A stretch of 8,878 bases of DNA from JBDSSS01 sp039928615 (GCA_039928615.1 JBDSSS010000171.1:1-8878); one strand, 5' to 3'. Numbered from the stretch's first letter, positions 1-6,818 are shown. Program-made: numbers and translations. The notes: generated from the sequence alone by a model not told the origin.

Positions 1-1
1 G

Positions 2-796
2 CAGCCGCGCGCAAGGCCACCGGCTGCCCGCACGGTCGTCATCGAGTCCACGTACGGCGACCGTGCGCACCCCGAGGTCGACCCCGAGCACCACGTCATG
101 GCCGACGCGATCCGTCGCACCATCGGTCGCGGCGGCACGGTCGTCATCCCAGCGTTCGCGGTCGACCGCACCGAGATCGTCCTGCTCACCATCGCCGACC
201 TCATCGAGCGACACGTCATCCCCGACGTGCCGGTCTGGGTGGACAGCCCGATGGCGCTCGCGGCGCTCGAGATCTACCGGGACCCGGCATACGCGGCCGA
301 GATTCGCCCCGAGGCACTCGATCGGTTGCGCCGGCTGAGCGGCCTGCGGTCCGCTCATACGGCAGAGGAGTCGATGCGGCTCAACACCCCCGGCAGGCCG
401 TGCATCATCGTGTCCGCGTCGGGCATGGCGACCGGGGGCCGCGTCATCCACCACCTTCGGCACCTCCTGCCGCAGGAGCGCAACTGCGTGATGCTCACCG
501 GCTACCAGGCGGTCGGCACCCGCGGGCGGGACCTGCAGGAGGGCGCCCGCCAGGTCAAGATCACCGGGCGCTACGTGCCGGTGAGGGCCGAGATCGTCTC
601 GCTCGACGACTTCTCGGTGCACGCCGACGCCGACGAGCTCCTCGCGTGGCTGGGCGAGCTGCCGGAGCCACCCTTGACCGTGCACGTCGTCCACGGGGAA
701 CCAGCGGCCGCTCATGCCCTGGCAGCGGTGGTTCGTGAGCGGTTCGACTGTGCTGTCTCGGTGCCGCGCTATGGCGAGCGCGTGCTGCTGGACTGA
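2..796 (+). CDS. MBL-fold / beta-CASP RNA-processing metallohydrolase, C-terminal part
   Basis: Partial gene: the reading frame is open from the window edge and 264 residues are visible, so the N-terminal metallo-beta-lactamase half with the HxHxDH zinc motif lies outside. Visible marks of the family, in order: ESTYGDRAH (fragment residues 15-23), which closes the MBL core; the beta-CASP insert beginning at VIPAFAVDRTE (48-58); PVWVDSPMA (77-85); VSASGMATGGRVIHHL (137-152), a near-invariant beta-CASP signature; then HADADELLAWL (207-217, motif B with HAD) and VVHGEPAA (229-236, motif C region). The family (COG1236-type, related to CPSF-73 and RNase J) contains endo- and exoribonucleases acting in the cytoplasm. 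The exact activity here is not known. The gene ends with TGA 78 nt before the DUF1918 gene on the same strand, so the two may be co-transcribed. Family is very secure; the RNA substrate is inference. Confidence 0.93.
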   Translation, partial: QPRARPPAARTVVIESTYGDRAHPEVDPEHHVMADAIRRTIGRGGTVVIPAFAVDRTEIVLLTIADLIERHVIPDVPVWVDSPMALAALEIYRDPAYAAEIRPEALDRLRRLSGLRSAHTAEESMRLNTPGRPCIIVSASGMATGGRVIHHLRHLLPQERNCVMLTGYQAVGTRGRDLQEGARQVKITGRYVPVRAEIVSLDDFSVHADADELLAWLGELPEPPLTVHVVHGEPAAAHALAAVVRERFDCAVSVPRYGERVLLD

Positions 797-861
797 GGTC
801 GGGTGGGCGAGGGCCTGTGCAGCCGGCCCGAGAAGTGGTTTTGGATCAGCACCACGTCGAG

Positions 862-869
862 AAGGAGGT
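862..869 (+). promoter_or_regulatory. Strong Shine-Dalgarno of the DUF1918 gene
   Basis: AAGGAGGT is fully complementary to the anti-Shine-Dalgarno of 16S rRNA and lies 5 nt before the ATG at 875. It settles the start: the same frame is open from an ATG-less upstream stretch, but no such signal precedes the GTG-type codons nearer 803. Confidence 0.85.
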
Positions 870-874
870 TTGCG

Positions 875-1081
875 ATGAAGGCACGGGTGGGTGACCGCAT
901 CACGATGGCGGGCGAGCACGTGGGTCAGCGCCCGAGGGAGGGCACGATCCTGGAGGTCAAGGGCGAGGCCGGTGGGCCGCCGTATGTCGTGGAGTGGGCC
1001 GACGGCCACACCGGGCTGCTCGATCCCGGACCCGGCTCAGTCCTGCGCTGCGAGCACGTCGACGCCCCCGAGACGGCCTGA
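875..1081 (+). CDS. DUF1918 domain protein (68 aa)
   Basis: A 68-residue acidic protein covering the whole DUF1918 domain. It begins MKARVGDRI, has a central GTILEVKGEAGGPPYVVEW stretch (residues 23-41), then DGHTGLLDPGPGSVL (43-57), matching the family pattern of GDR..., GPPY.V.W.DGH and a PGP turn. It should fold as a small beta-barrel (SH3-like). No enzymatic residues are evident and the molecular role is unknown; nucleic-acid or protein binding is a guess. Family knowledge: the M. tuberculosis homologues are Rv0569 and Rv2302, and Rv0569 belongs to the DosR hypoxia regulon. That matters because an Hsp20 gene lies in the same window. The start at 875 is chosen for its strong Shine-Dalgarno. 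The gene converges on the ACP gene of the opposite operon. Confidence 0.92.
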   Translation: MKARVGDRITMAGEHVGQRPREGTILEVKGEAGGPPYVVEWADGHTGLLDPGPGSVLRCEHVDAPETA

Positions 1082-1231
1082 GGCCCGCGGATACACGGGG
1101 CGGATGCACGGAGCGTCACCGACACCGTCCCGAGCCCGACCCGACGAGCCCGGCGTCGCTCACGATGACCGGCAGAGGCAACGTGTCCACGGGGGGGCTG
1201 CTGCGGCCACCCGCACCACGTGAGGGGCGCG
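1082..1231. other. Convergent intergenic region
   Basis: 150 nt between the ends of the DUF1918 gene (plus) and the ACP gene (minus). I find no convincing ORF and no hairpin followed by a T-run. Transcription from both sides must end around here, but no classical intrinsic terminator is visible. Confidence 0.6.
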
Positions 1232-1510
1232 TCAGCCGCCGCGGCGTGTGCCGCGGGCGAGAAACGCCGTCGCCAGGGTGATCGTGCGCAGTTGGTCGGC
1301 GTCGTCGTCGTCGATCCGGAAGCCGGCCCGTTTGCCGAGCTGCTCGACGAGCTCGACGAAGTCGAGCGAGTCGAGCTCGAAGGCCTCGCGCAGGTCGGCG
1401 TCGTCACTGACACTGTCGAGGCTCGCATCGGGGACGATCTCGCGCAGACTCGCCTCGAGCATGGTCCTCGGCGTGGTCTGGCCCGGCGTCGGCCCGGGGG
1501 TGGCGCTCAT
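1232..1510 (-). CDS. Acyl carrier protein (phosphopantetheine-binding)
   Basis: A 92-residue acidic carrier protein. Residues 16 to about 86 form one ACP domain. The attachment site is FELDSLDFVELV, with Ser48 as the expected 4'-phosphopantetheine serine in the DSL motif. The preceding acidic loop (DSVSDDADLREA) and following helix (LVEQLGKRAGFRI) are typical. A short PGPTPGQTTPRT leader and a basic TRRGG tail flank it. Start choice: ATG at 1510 is 11 nt from AGAGGAG (1522-1528). An in-frame ATG at 1519 (MTIMSATP, 95 aa) overlaps the E2 stop as ATGA but is only 2 nt from that Shine-Dalgarno. Either way it is the last gene of the E1-E2 operon. ACPs normally serve fatty-acid, polyketide or peptide assembly, so its place directly after a lipoyl acyltransferase suggests it receives the acyl group made by E1/E2. 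That is inference. No ketosynthase or holo-ACP synthase is visible nearby. Confidence 0.92.
   Translation of the reverse strand: MSATPGPTPGQTTPRTMLEASLREIVPDASLDSVSDDADLREAFELDSLDFVELVEQLGKRAGFRIDDDDADQLRTITLATAFLARGTRRGG
1239..1256 (-). terminator. GC-rich hairpin at the end of the ACP gene (possible terminator)
   Basis: A perfect 7-bp inverted repeat with a 4-nt loop, CCGCGGC-GTGT-GCCGCGG, sits in the last codons of the ACP gene (encoding part of the ARGTRRGG tail), just before its stop. It is the strongest short hairpin I noticed near the operon end. It lacks a following U-tract in either direction, so it may be an L-shaped/GC-only terminator, an RNA 3'-end stabiliser, or chance in GC-rich DNA. 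Confidence 0.3.
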
Positions 1511-1515
1511 GATCG

Positions 1516-2916
1516 TCATAGCTCCTCTGGAGACTGCAGCAGGCGGTCGATGGTTTTGAGCAGGCGCGATCCGGTCGCGCCGTCGGTGGCCCGGTGGTCC
1601 CCCGCGAGCGTCATCGTGACGAGCGGTCTCACCCCGAGGAGCCCGTCGACGGCCCACGGCCGCTGCGCGACGGCCCCGAAGCCGACCAACGCCACCTGAG
1701 GCGGGTAGATCACGCCGTGCACGCTGTCGACACCCTGGTCGCCGAGGTTCGAGACGGTGATGCTCGGGGGCAGCAGGTCGGACCCGTGCAGACGTCCGCT
1801 GCGCGCACGACGCGTCAGCACCTTGATACGGGCCATCATCTCCTCGACGGAGAGCCGATCCGCACCCCCGATCGAGGGCACGAGCAGCCCCCCGCTGCGC
1901 AGCGACAGGATGAGCCCGAGGTCGACGTCCTCAGCGCCGCGGAAGGTGCCATCGACCCAGTGTCCGTTGAGCTCGGGCACGGTCCGGGCGGCGCGTGCCG
2001 TCGCGGTGAGGAGCAGCACGGCGGGCACGAGCCGCTCCGACATCTCCAGCTCGCGGTTGCGCTCCTTCATCCACTGCAGGCTGTGCCACAGGTCGATGGT
2101 GAGGCTCAGGTGATAGTGCGGGATCTCCTGCCAGGACAGGGTCATCAGGGCCGCGATGCTCCGCCTCATGCCGCTCACGGGCTGCGGCGACGGCGTCACC
2201 GGCGTGTCCGGCAACGCCCCCTCGACCCCGGCCGTGCGGGCGGCGGGAGGCGACCCCGGGGTCGGCATCGGCAGCCCGTGCTCGACGGCCCGGCGAACGT
2301 CCTGAGCCCGAATGCCGCCTCCCGACCCGGAACCATCCACGACCGCCAGGTCGAGACCCTTCTCTGCCACGAGCCTCCGCGCCAGCGGCGAGACCCGTAT
2401 CCGGGTCTCCGACGGCGCGACCCGAGACGGCGTGGTCCCTCTCGGCACGGGTTTCCTGGCCACGGCGGCCCGTTCCACGTCCTGACGGGTCGGGGCCCCG
2501 TCGCGGCCGCTGCCGTGCAACATCGACGGGTCGACACCCAGCTCGTGAGCCAGGTGACGCAGCACCGGCGACAGCGACGGTCGGGCCATCGGCCCCGGTG
2601 CCACTGGCGTCGTCACGGTGGCCACCGCACCAGGGGCGAGAGGCGAACCCAGGGCGGGTGGAGCGATGGGCGCCGCATCGGTGCCTGCGCCGAGCAGGGC
2701 GAGAGCCTCCCCTACCGGCACGGTCTGACCCTCCTCGACGAGGAGCTGGGTGACCGTGCCGCTCTCGAAGCACTCGACCTCGATCGTCGCCTTCGGCGTC
2801 TCGACCACGGCGACGATGTCGCCGCGGCGCACCCGGTCACCGACCTTGACGAGCCATTCGATGAGTACCCCCTGCTCCATGTCGGCGCCGAGCGAGGGCA
2901 TCCGAAACTCACCCAT
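1516..2916 (-). CDS. pdhC: Lipoyl-dependent 2-oxoacid dehydrogenase E2 acyltransferase with two E3-binding domains
   Basis: A 466-residue E2 core protein. It moves the acyl group from E1-bound ThDP via lipoyllysine to an acceptor, normally CoA. Domain order: lipoyl domain 1-78 (PSLGADMEQG; lipoylated Lys42 in VVETPKATIEVE); an Ala/Pro-rich linker; a peripheral-subunit-binding domain at about 114-150 (LSPVLRHLAHELGVDP, GAPTRQDVERA); a second one at about 174-211 (VSPLARRLVAEKGLDL, GGIRAQDVRRA); a second linker; and the catalytic domain about 245-466. In that domain HYHLSLTIDL, SITVSNLGDQGVDSVHGVI and the active site DHRATDG (His441, Asp445) are all present, so it looks active. Two binding domains in one chain is uncommon, as is Pro instead of Asp before the lipoyl lysine (ETPKA for ETDKA). 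The start at 2916 overlaps the E1 beta stop by 8 nt (ATGGGTGA) and places the lipoyl domain right at the N-terminus. The symbol is by analogy; substrate not proven. Confidence 0.94.
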   Translation of the reverse strand: MGEFRMPSLGADMEQGVLIEWLVKVGDRVRRGDIVAVVETPKATIEVECFESGTVTQLLVEEGQTVPVGEALALLGAGTDAAPIAPPALGSPLAPGAVATVTTPVAPGPMARPSLSPVLRHLAHELGVDPSMLHGSGRDGAPTRQDVERAAVARKPVPRGTTPSRVAPSETRIRVSPLARRLVAEKGLDLAVVDGSGSGGGIRAQDVRRAVEHGLPMPTPGSPPAARTAGVEGALPDTPVTPSPQPVSGMRRSIAALMTLSWQEIPHYHLSLTIDLWHSLQWMKERNRELEMSERLVPAVLLLTATARAARTVPELNGHWVDGTFRGAEDVDLGLILSLRSGGLLVPSIGGADRLSVEEMMARIKVLTRRARSGRLHGSDLLPPSITVSNLGDQGVDSVHGVIYPPQVALVGFGAVAQRPWAVDGLLGVRPLVTMTLAGDHRATDGATGSRLLKTIDRLLQSPEEL

Positions 2917-3982
2917 GGACACCCACCGCCCGTCTGGCCGCGGCGGCGATGCCCTCGGCCTGCGGTAGGGCGGCCTGCTCCAGGTGGCGTGCATAGGGCA
3001 CGGGCACCTCGGCGGCACAGACCCGCTCGATGGGCGCGTCGAGCTCGTAGAAGGCCTGCTCGACGATCCGTGCCGAGACCTCGGCGGCCAGGCTCCCGGT
3101 GCGCCAGGCCTCGTCGACGACGACGACCCGATGGGTGCGTGTGACGGAACCCATGATGGCCGCGTCGTCGAGCGGGCGGAGCACGCGAAGGTCGATCACC
3201 TCGGCTGAGATCCCCTCGGGTGCAAGCAGGTCCGCAGCCGCGAGCGCTCTGCCCAGACACCCGGCATACGCGATGAGGGTGACGTCGGAGCCGGCCCGAC
3301 GGACGGCCGCGCGCTCGATGTCGACCGGTTCGGGCTCGCGCGGCAACGTGCCCGACAGGTTGTAGAGCGAGCCGTGCTCGAAGATCACGACGGGGTCGGG
3401 GTCCTCGATCGCCGCACCGAGCATGCCCCGTGCGTCCTCGATCGTGGCGGGGGCGAGCACCCGGATGCCCGGGATCGACGCGTACCACCCCTCGAGGCTG
3501 TGTGAGTGCTGCGCTGCAAGCTGTCGCCCGGCTCCGGTGGTCATGCGGATGACGAGAGGCACGGAGAGCTGGCCGCCCGACATGTGACGCAACGTTGCGG
3601 CGTTGTTCACTATCTGGTCGAGCGCGAGCAGGCTGAAGTTGACGGTCATGATCTCGACGATGGGGCGTAGACCGCGCAGGGCCGCGCCGATCCCCGCGCC
3701 GGTGAAGGCGGACTCCGAGAGCGGCGTGTCGCGGATGCGCTCCTCGCCGAACTCCTCGAGCAGACCGAGGCTCACGGCGAACGACCCGCCGTAGCGCCCG
3801 ACGTCCTCGCCCATCAGGAAGACCCGGGGGTCTCGTGCCAGGACCTCCCGGTGGGCCTCGCGGAGCGCCTCACGATACGTCGTCGTCACCAGGGCCGGAT
3901 CCGCTGCGGAGCCCGTCTCCCCCCGCACCGCCGACGCCGACCCGTGGGCCGCCTTCGCCGTGGTCGCACCGGTGCGGCTCAT
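2909..3982 (-). CDS. pdhB: 2-oxoacid (pyruvate-type) dehydrogenase E1 component, beta subunit
   Basis: A 357-residue transketolase-like subunit that pairs with E1 alpha to form the ThDP-dependent alpha2beta2 decarboxylase. Visible marks: FLMGEDVGRYGGSFAVSLGL (residues 55-74), with Glu59 expected to activate ThDP; RDTPLSESAFTGAGIGAAL (84-102); MTVNFSLLALDQIVNNAA (112-129); the MSGGQ segment (134-138); QHSHSLEGWYASIPG (158-172), with the active-site His; and the C-terminal transketolase domain, 230-350, with VIDLRVLRPLD. MSGGQ and the NFS...DQIVN segment look more like pyruvate dehydrogenase than branched-chain oxoacid E1 beta. Residues 1-30 are an Ala/Ser/Gly-rich extension before the usual start of the fold (VTTTYREAL). 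GTG codons at residues 19 and 32 are possible later starts, but the ATG at 3982 overlaps the E1 alpha stop as ATGA, which favours it. It overlaps E2 by 8 nt. Confidence 0.94.
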   Translation of the reverse strand: MSRTGATTAKAAHGSASAVRGETGSAADPALVTTTYREALREAHREVLARDPRVFLMGEDVGRYGGSFAVSLGLLEEFGEERIRDTPLSESAFTGAGIGAALRGLRPIVEIMTVNFSLLALDQIVNNAATLRHMSGGQLSVPLVIRMTTGAGRQLAAQHSHSLEGWYASIPGIRVLAPATIEDARGMLGAAIEDPDPVVIFEHGSLYNLSGTLPREPEPVDIERAAVRRAGSDVTLIAYAGCLGRALAAADLLAPEGISAEVIDLRVLRPLDDAAIMGSVTRTHRVVVVDEAWRTGSLAAEVSARIVEQAFYELDAPIERVCAAEVPVPYARHLEQAALPQAEGIAAAARRAVGVHG

Positions 3983-4992
3983 GTCGTCCTCCCGCCCGCC
4001 GGCGCATCGGCGGGGTCCGTCGTGACGTAGCGAAGGAGGTCGGCGACCGGCTCCACCGGCGCGGCGTCAGCCGTCGCGACGGCGGCCGTGATCTCAGCGT
4101 CCACCTCGGACTCCGCCCGGGCCCGCCAGTGCTCGAGCTCGGCTGGGGTCAGCAGCCCGTCTGCGACGAGCCGCCCGGCGAGCGACGGGATGGGGTCGGA
4201 CTCCTTCCACCTCTCGATCTCCGCCTTGTCTCGGTAGCGGTCGGGGTCGTACATCGAGTGCGCGCGGAAGCGGTAGGTCCGCAGTTCGAGCAAGCACGGC
4301 TGCCCGCTGTCACGCACGTACTCGAGGGCGCGCGTGGTCGCCTCGCGGACGGCGATGACGTCCATCCCGTCGACCGTCCACGCCACCATCCCGTATGTCG
4401 CCGCCCTCATCGCGAGCTCGGTGACGGCATGTTCCCGGGCGAGGGCCGTACCCATGGCGTAACGGTTGTTCTCGCAGCAGAACAGCACCGGCAGGTGCCA
4501 GAGGGCGGCGAGGTTGGCGCTCTCGTGGAACTCGCCCTCGGCGAAGGCGCCGTCGCCGAAGAGGCAGACGGTGACGGCCGGGTCGCCCGTCAGGTGGTCG
4601 GCCAGGGCGAGTCCGGTAGCCAGGGGCAGCCCGCCGGCGACGATCGCGTTGCCGCCGTAGAACCGTCGGCTCGCGTCGAAGAGGTGCATGGACCCTCCGC
4701 GGCCACCGCTGCATCCCGTCGCCTTGCCGAACATCTCCGCCAGGATCGCGGACATCGGTAGGCCGCGGGCGAGGGCGTGCCCGTGCTCGCGGTAGGTCGA
4801 CACGACTGCGTCGTCATCACGTAGCGCTCCCACCACCCCGACGGCGACGGCCTCCTCGCCGATGCAGAGGTGGAGGAACCCGCGGATCTTCGTCGTGCTG
4901 TAGAGCTCGGCGCACTTCTCCTCGAAGCGTCGGATCCGGATCATCTCGCGCAGCAGCCCGGTGAAGAGCTCGAGGAACGGCTCACCTGTCAT
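3979..4992 (-). CDS. pdhA: 2-oxoacid (pyruvate-type) dehydrogenase E1 component, alpha subunit
   Basis: A 337-residue ThDP-binding subunit, normal in length for the family. The ThDP motif is complete: GDG at 146-148, ending in ENN at 174-176. Also present: STYREHGHALARG (65-77) with the cofactor-phosphate-contacting Arg/His; GRGGSMHLFD (97-106); GGNAIVAGGLPLATGLALA (113-131); ENNRYAMGTALAR (174-186); and the phosphorylation-loop equivalent RAHSMYDPDRYRDKAEIERW (243-262). NNRYAMGT is characteristic of pyruvate-type E1 alpha, so pyruvate (or acetoin) is the best guess, though branched-chain or unusual oxoacids are not excluded. It would decarboxylate the oxoacid and reductively acylate the E2 lipoyl group in the cytoplasm. 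The start at 4992 overlaps the ligase stop as ATGA, pointing to translational coupling in one transcript with the upstream ligase and downstream E1 beta (again ATGA). Confidence 0.95.
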   Translation of the reverse strand: MTGEPFLELFTGLLREMIRIRRFEEKCAELYSTTKIRGFLHLCIGEEAVAVGVVGALRDDDAVVSTYREHGHALARGLPMSAILAEMFGKATGCSGGRGGSMHLFDASRRFYGGNAIVAGGLPLATGLALADHLTGDPAVTVCLFGDGAFAEGEFHESANLAALWHLPVLFCCENNRYAMGTALAREHAVTELAMRAATYGMVAWTVDGMDVIAVREATTRALEYVRDSGQPCLLELRTYRFRAHSMYDPDRYRDKAEIERWKESDPIPSLAGRLVADGLLTPAELEHWRARAESEVDAEITAAVATADAAPVEPVADLLRYVTTDPADAPAGGRTT

Positions 4993-6818
4993 GATGACGC
5001 CTCCCGGGTCGGCGTCTCCACCGTCGACAGGTCACCCACCGGCAGGCCGAGCTCTCGGGCCTTGAGGAGGCGGCGCATCACCTTGCCGCTGCGGGTGTGG
5101 GGCAGTGCCTGGTCGAAGGCGATCTCGCGGGGCGCGACCGAGCCGAGCCGGTGCCGGCCGAAGGTGAGGAGCTCACGGGCCAGGGCAGGGCTGGGCTCGT
5201 GGCCGACTCTGAGCGTGACGAAGGCCTTGACGATCTCCCCGGCGAGCGGGTCCGGCTTGCCGATGACCCCCACCTCGGCGACCGCCGGGTGCTCCATGAG
5301 GGCACTCTCGACCTCGAAGGGGCCGATGAGGTGGCCGGCGGACTTGATGACGTCGTCAGCGCGACCGACGAACCACACGTAACCGTCGGCGTCGATCCGT
5401 GCGAGGTCGCCACTGAGGTACCAGCCGTCGGCGAACGCCCGAGCGTAGCGGTCGGGGTCGTTGAGGTAGGCCCTGAACATCGACGGCCACCCGGGCCACA
5501 GCGCCAGCTCACCGACCGCCTCAGGATCGGTGAGCACCTGCACGTGCCCGTGGACGACCGCCGCGCGGCCATCGGCGCCCTGCGCGAGCACGGCGACGTC
5601 GATCCCCGGGACCGGGCGCCCCATCGAGCCCGGGTGCACCGGCATACCGGGGAAGTTGCTCACCATGATGGCGCCGGTCTCGGTCTGCCACCACGTGTCG
5701 TGCACTGGGCTACCGAAGGCCTCGAGACCCCACACGACGGCCTCCGGGTTGAGTGGTTCCCCGACGCTGACGACGTGGCGCAAGGCCGGGAACGAGAACT
5801 CGTGGGCGAGGTCGGCGCCGGCCCGCATGAGCATCCGCAGCGCGGTCGGCGCCGTGTAGAAGACCGTGACGCGCTCGTCCTGCAGGATGCGATACCAGCG
5901 ACGGGCGTGGAAGTCGGCGGCGTCAGTCACGACCGTGACGCCGCAGCTCAGCGGGCCGAGGATGCCGTAGGACGTGCCGGTGACCCAGCCCGGGTCGGCC
6001 GTGCACCAGTAGATGTCACCGGGGCGCAGGTCGAGTGCGAACTCAGCTGTCACATGGTGCGCGAGGATCGCCTCGTGCACGTGGACGGCGCCCTTGGGCT
6101 TGCCTGTCGTGCCGCTCGTGAAGTGGAGCAGCGCGGGGTCGTCGGGACGCGTCGGCGCCACGACGTCCGCCTTCGGGTCGTATGCCGCCGCGCCGTCCAT
6201 GATCAGCCGTGACCACGGGGTCGTGCCCGGCGGACACCCCCGCTCGTCGGAGTCGGTGATGATGACGTGCTCGAGGTCGTGGAGGGCGGCCCGGTGGGGC
6301 GCCACCTTGCGGCTGTAGGACAGCGTGTCCGTGACGAGCACCCGTGCCCTGCCGAGCGTGAGTCGCTCGCGAACCGGCTCCGGACCGAAGGCCGGGAAGA
6401 GCGGGCAGTAGACGCCGCCGATCTTGAGGGTTCCGAGCACCGTGAGGTAGAGCTCGGGCGTGCGGGGCAGCAGGGTGCACACGACGTCGCCCGGCTGCAC
6501 GCCGAGCCGGCGAAGGGCGACGGCGGTGAGGTCGCTCTGGAACCGCAGCTGCGCATAGGTCAGCTCGAGGGCCGGCTCCGTCTCGTGGAGGAAGCGAATC
6601 GCGACAACGTCCGCCAGGGGTCCGTCGGCGTGTCGGTCGACAGCTTCGCGGGCCATGTTGAGCTGCCCGGCTCCCCCGACGGTGAGCCAGCGCCGGGCCT
6701 GCTCCCAGGAGAAGGTGCGCCGTCGTCTCGCGTAGTCACCGATCAACGGCGCCAGGTTCGGGACGCACTCGATGGTGCGCCGGTCTCCGACGCTGCGCTG
6801 AGCCGCGAACCTCGCCAT
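4989..6818 (-). CDS. acsA: AMP-forming acetyl-CoA synthetase-like acyl-CoA ligase
   Basis: A 609-residue ANL-superfamily adenylate-forming enzyme, expected to turn a short acid (probably acetate) + ATP + CoA into acyl-CoA + AMP + PPi. Visible motifs: FTSGTTGKPKGAVHVH (A3 P-loop, about 233-248); YWCTADPGWVTGTSYG (acetate-ligase type, 270-285); DTWWQTETG (A5, 374-382), whose second Trp is the residue that narrows the acyl pocket to acetate/propionate in acetyl-CoA synthetases; WYLSGDLARID (466-476, A7); GRADDVIKSAGHLIGPFEVE (A8 hinge, 485-504); and HTRSGKVMRR with the A10 Lys579, the residue acetylated in regulated Acs enzymes. All catalytic positions look intact. The frame is open a further 59 codons upstream, but that part overlaps the hsp20 gene and looks non-native. 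ATG at 6818 has GGAGGCGGAG 12 nt upstream. It is the first gene of the five-gene minus-strand operon and is divergent from hsp20. Confidence 0.92.
   Translation of the reverse strand: MARFAAQRSVGDRRTIECVPNLAPLIGDYARRRRTFSWEQARRWLTVGGAGQLNMAREAVDRHADGPLADVVAIRFLHETEPALELTYAQLRFQSDLTAVALRRLGVQPGDVVCTLLPRTPELYLTVLGTLKIGGVYCPLFPAFGPEPVRERLTLGRARVLVTDTLSYSRKVAPHRAALHDLEHVIITDSDERGCPPGTTPWSRLIMDGAAAYDPKADVVAPTRPDDPALLHFTSGTTGKPKGAVHVHEAILAHHVTAEFALDLRPGDIYWCTADPGWVTGTSYGILGPLSCGVTVVTDAADFHARRWYRILQDERVTVFYTAPTALRMLMRAGADLAHEFSFPALRHVVSVGEPLNPEAVVWGLEAFGSPVHDTWWQTETGAIMVSNFPGMPVHPGSMGRPVPGIDVAVLAQGADGRAAVVHGHVQVLTDPEAVGELALWPGWPSMFRAYLNDPDRYARAFADGWYLSGDLARIDADGYVWFVGRADDVIKSAGHLIGPFEVESALMEHPAVAEVGVIGKPDPLAGEIVKAFVTLRVGHEPSPALARELLTFGRHRLGSVAPREIAFDQALPHTRSGKVMRRLLKARELGLPVGDLSTVETPTREASS

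Noticed and set aside
925..1428. 167-codon minus-strand frame overlapping DUF1918 and the ACP
   Set aside because: Ser/Thr/Arg-rich shadow frame; the ACP and DUF1918 frames have clear family motifs.
1594..3144. 516-codon plus-strand open frame opposite the E2 gene
   Set aside because: Composition is Arg/His/Gly/Pro-rich with no family motif, and it lies fully antisense to a well-supported E2/E1 beta. Long antisense frames are expected in DNA this GC-rich.
5605..5621. Second GGGAC-N4-CGCCC element resembling the promoter box
   Set aside because: Lies inside the ligase coding sequence, is less symmetric, and is expected by chance in GC-rich coding DNA.
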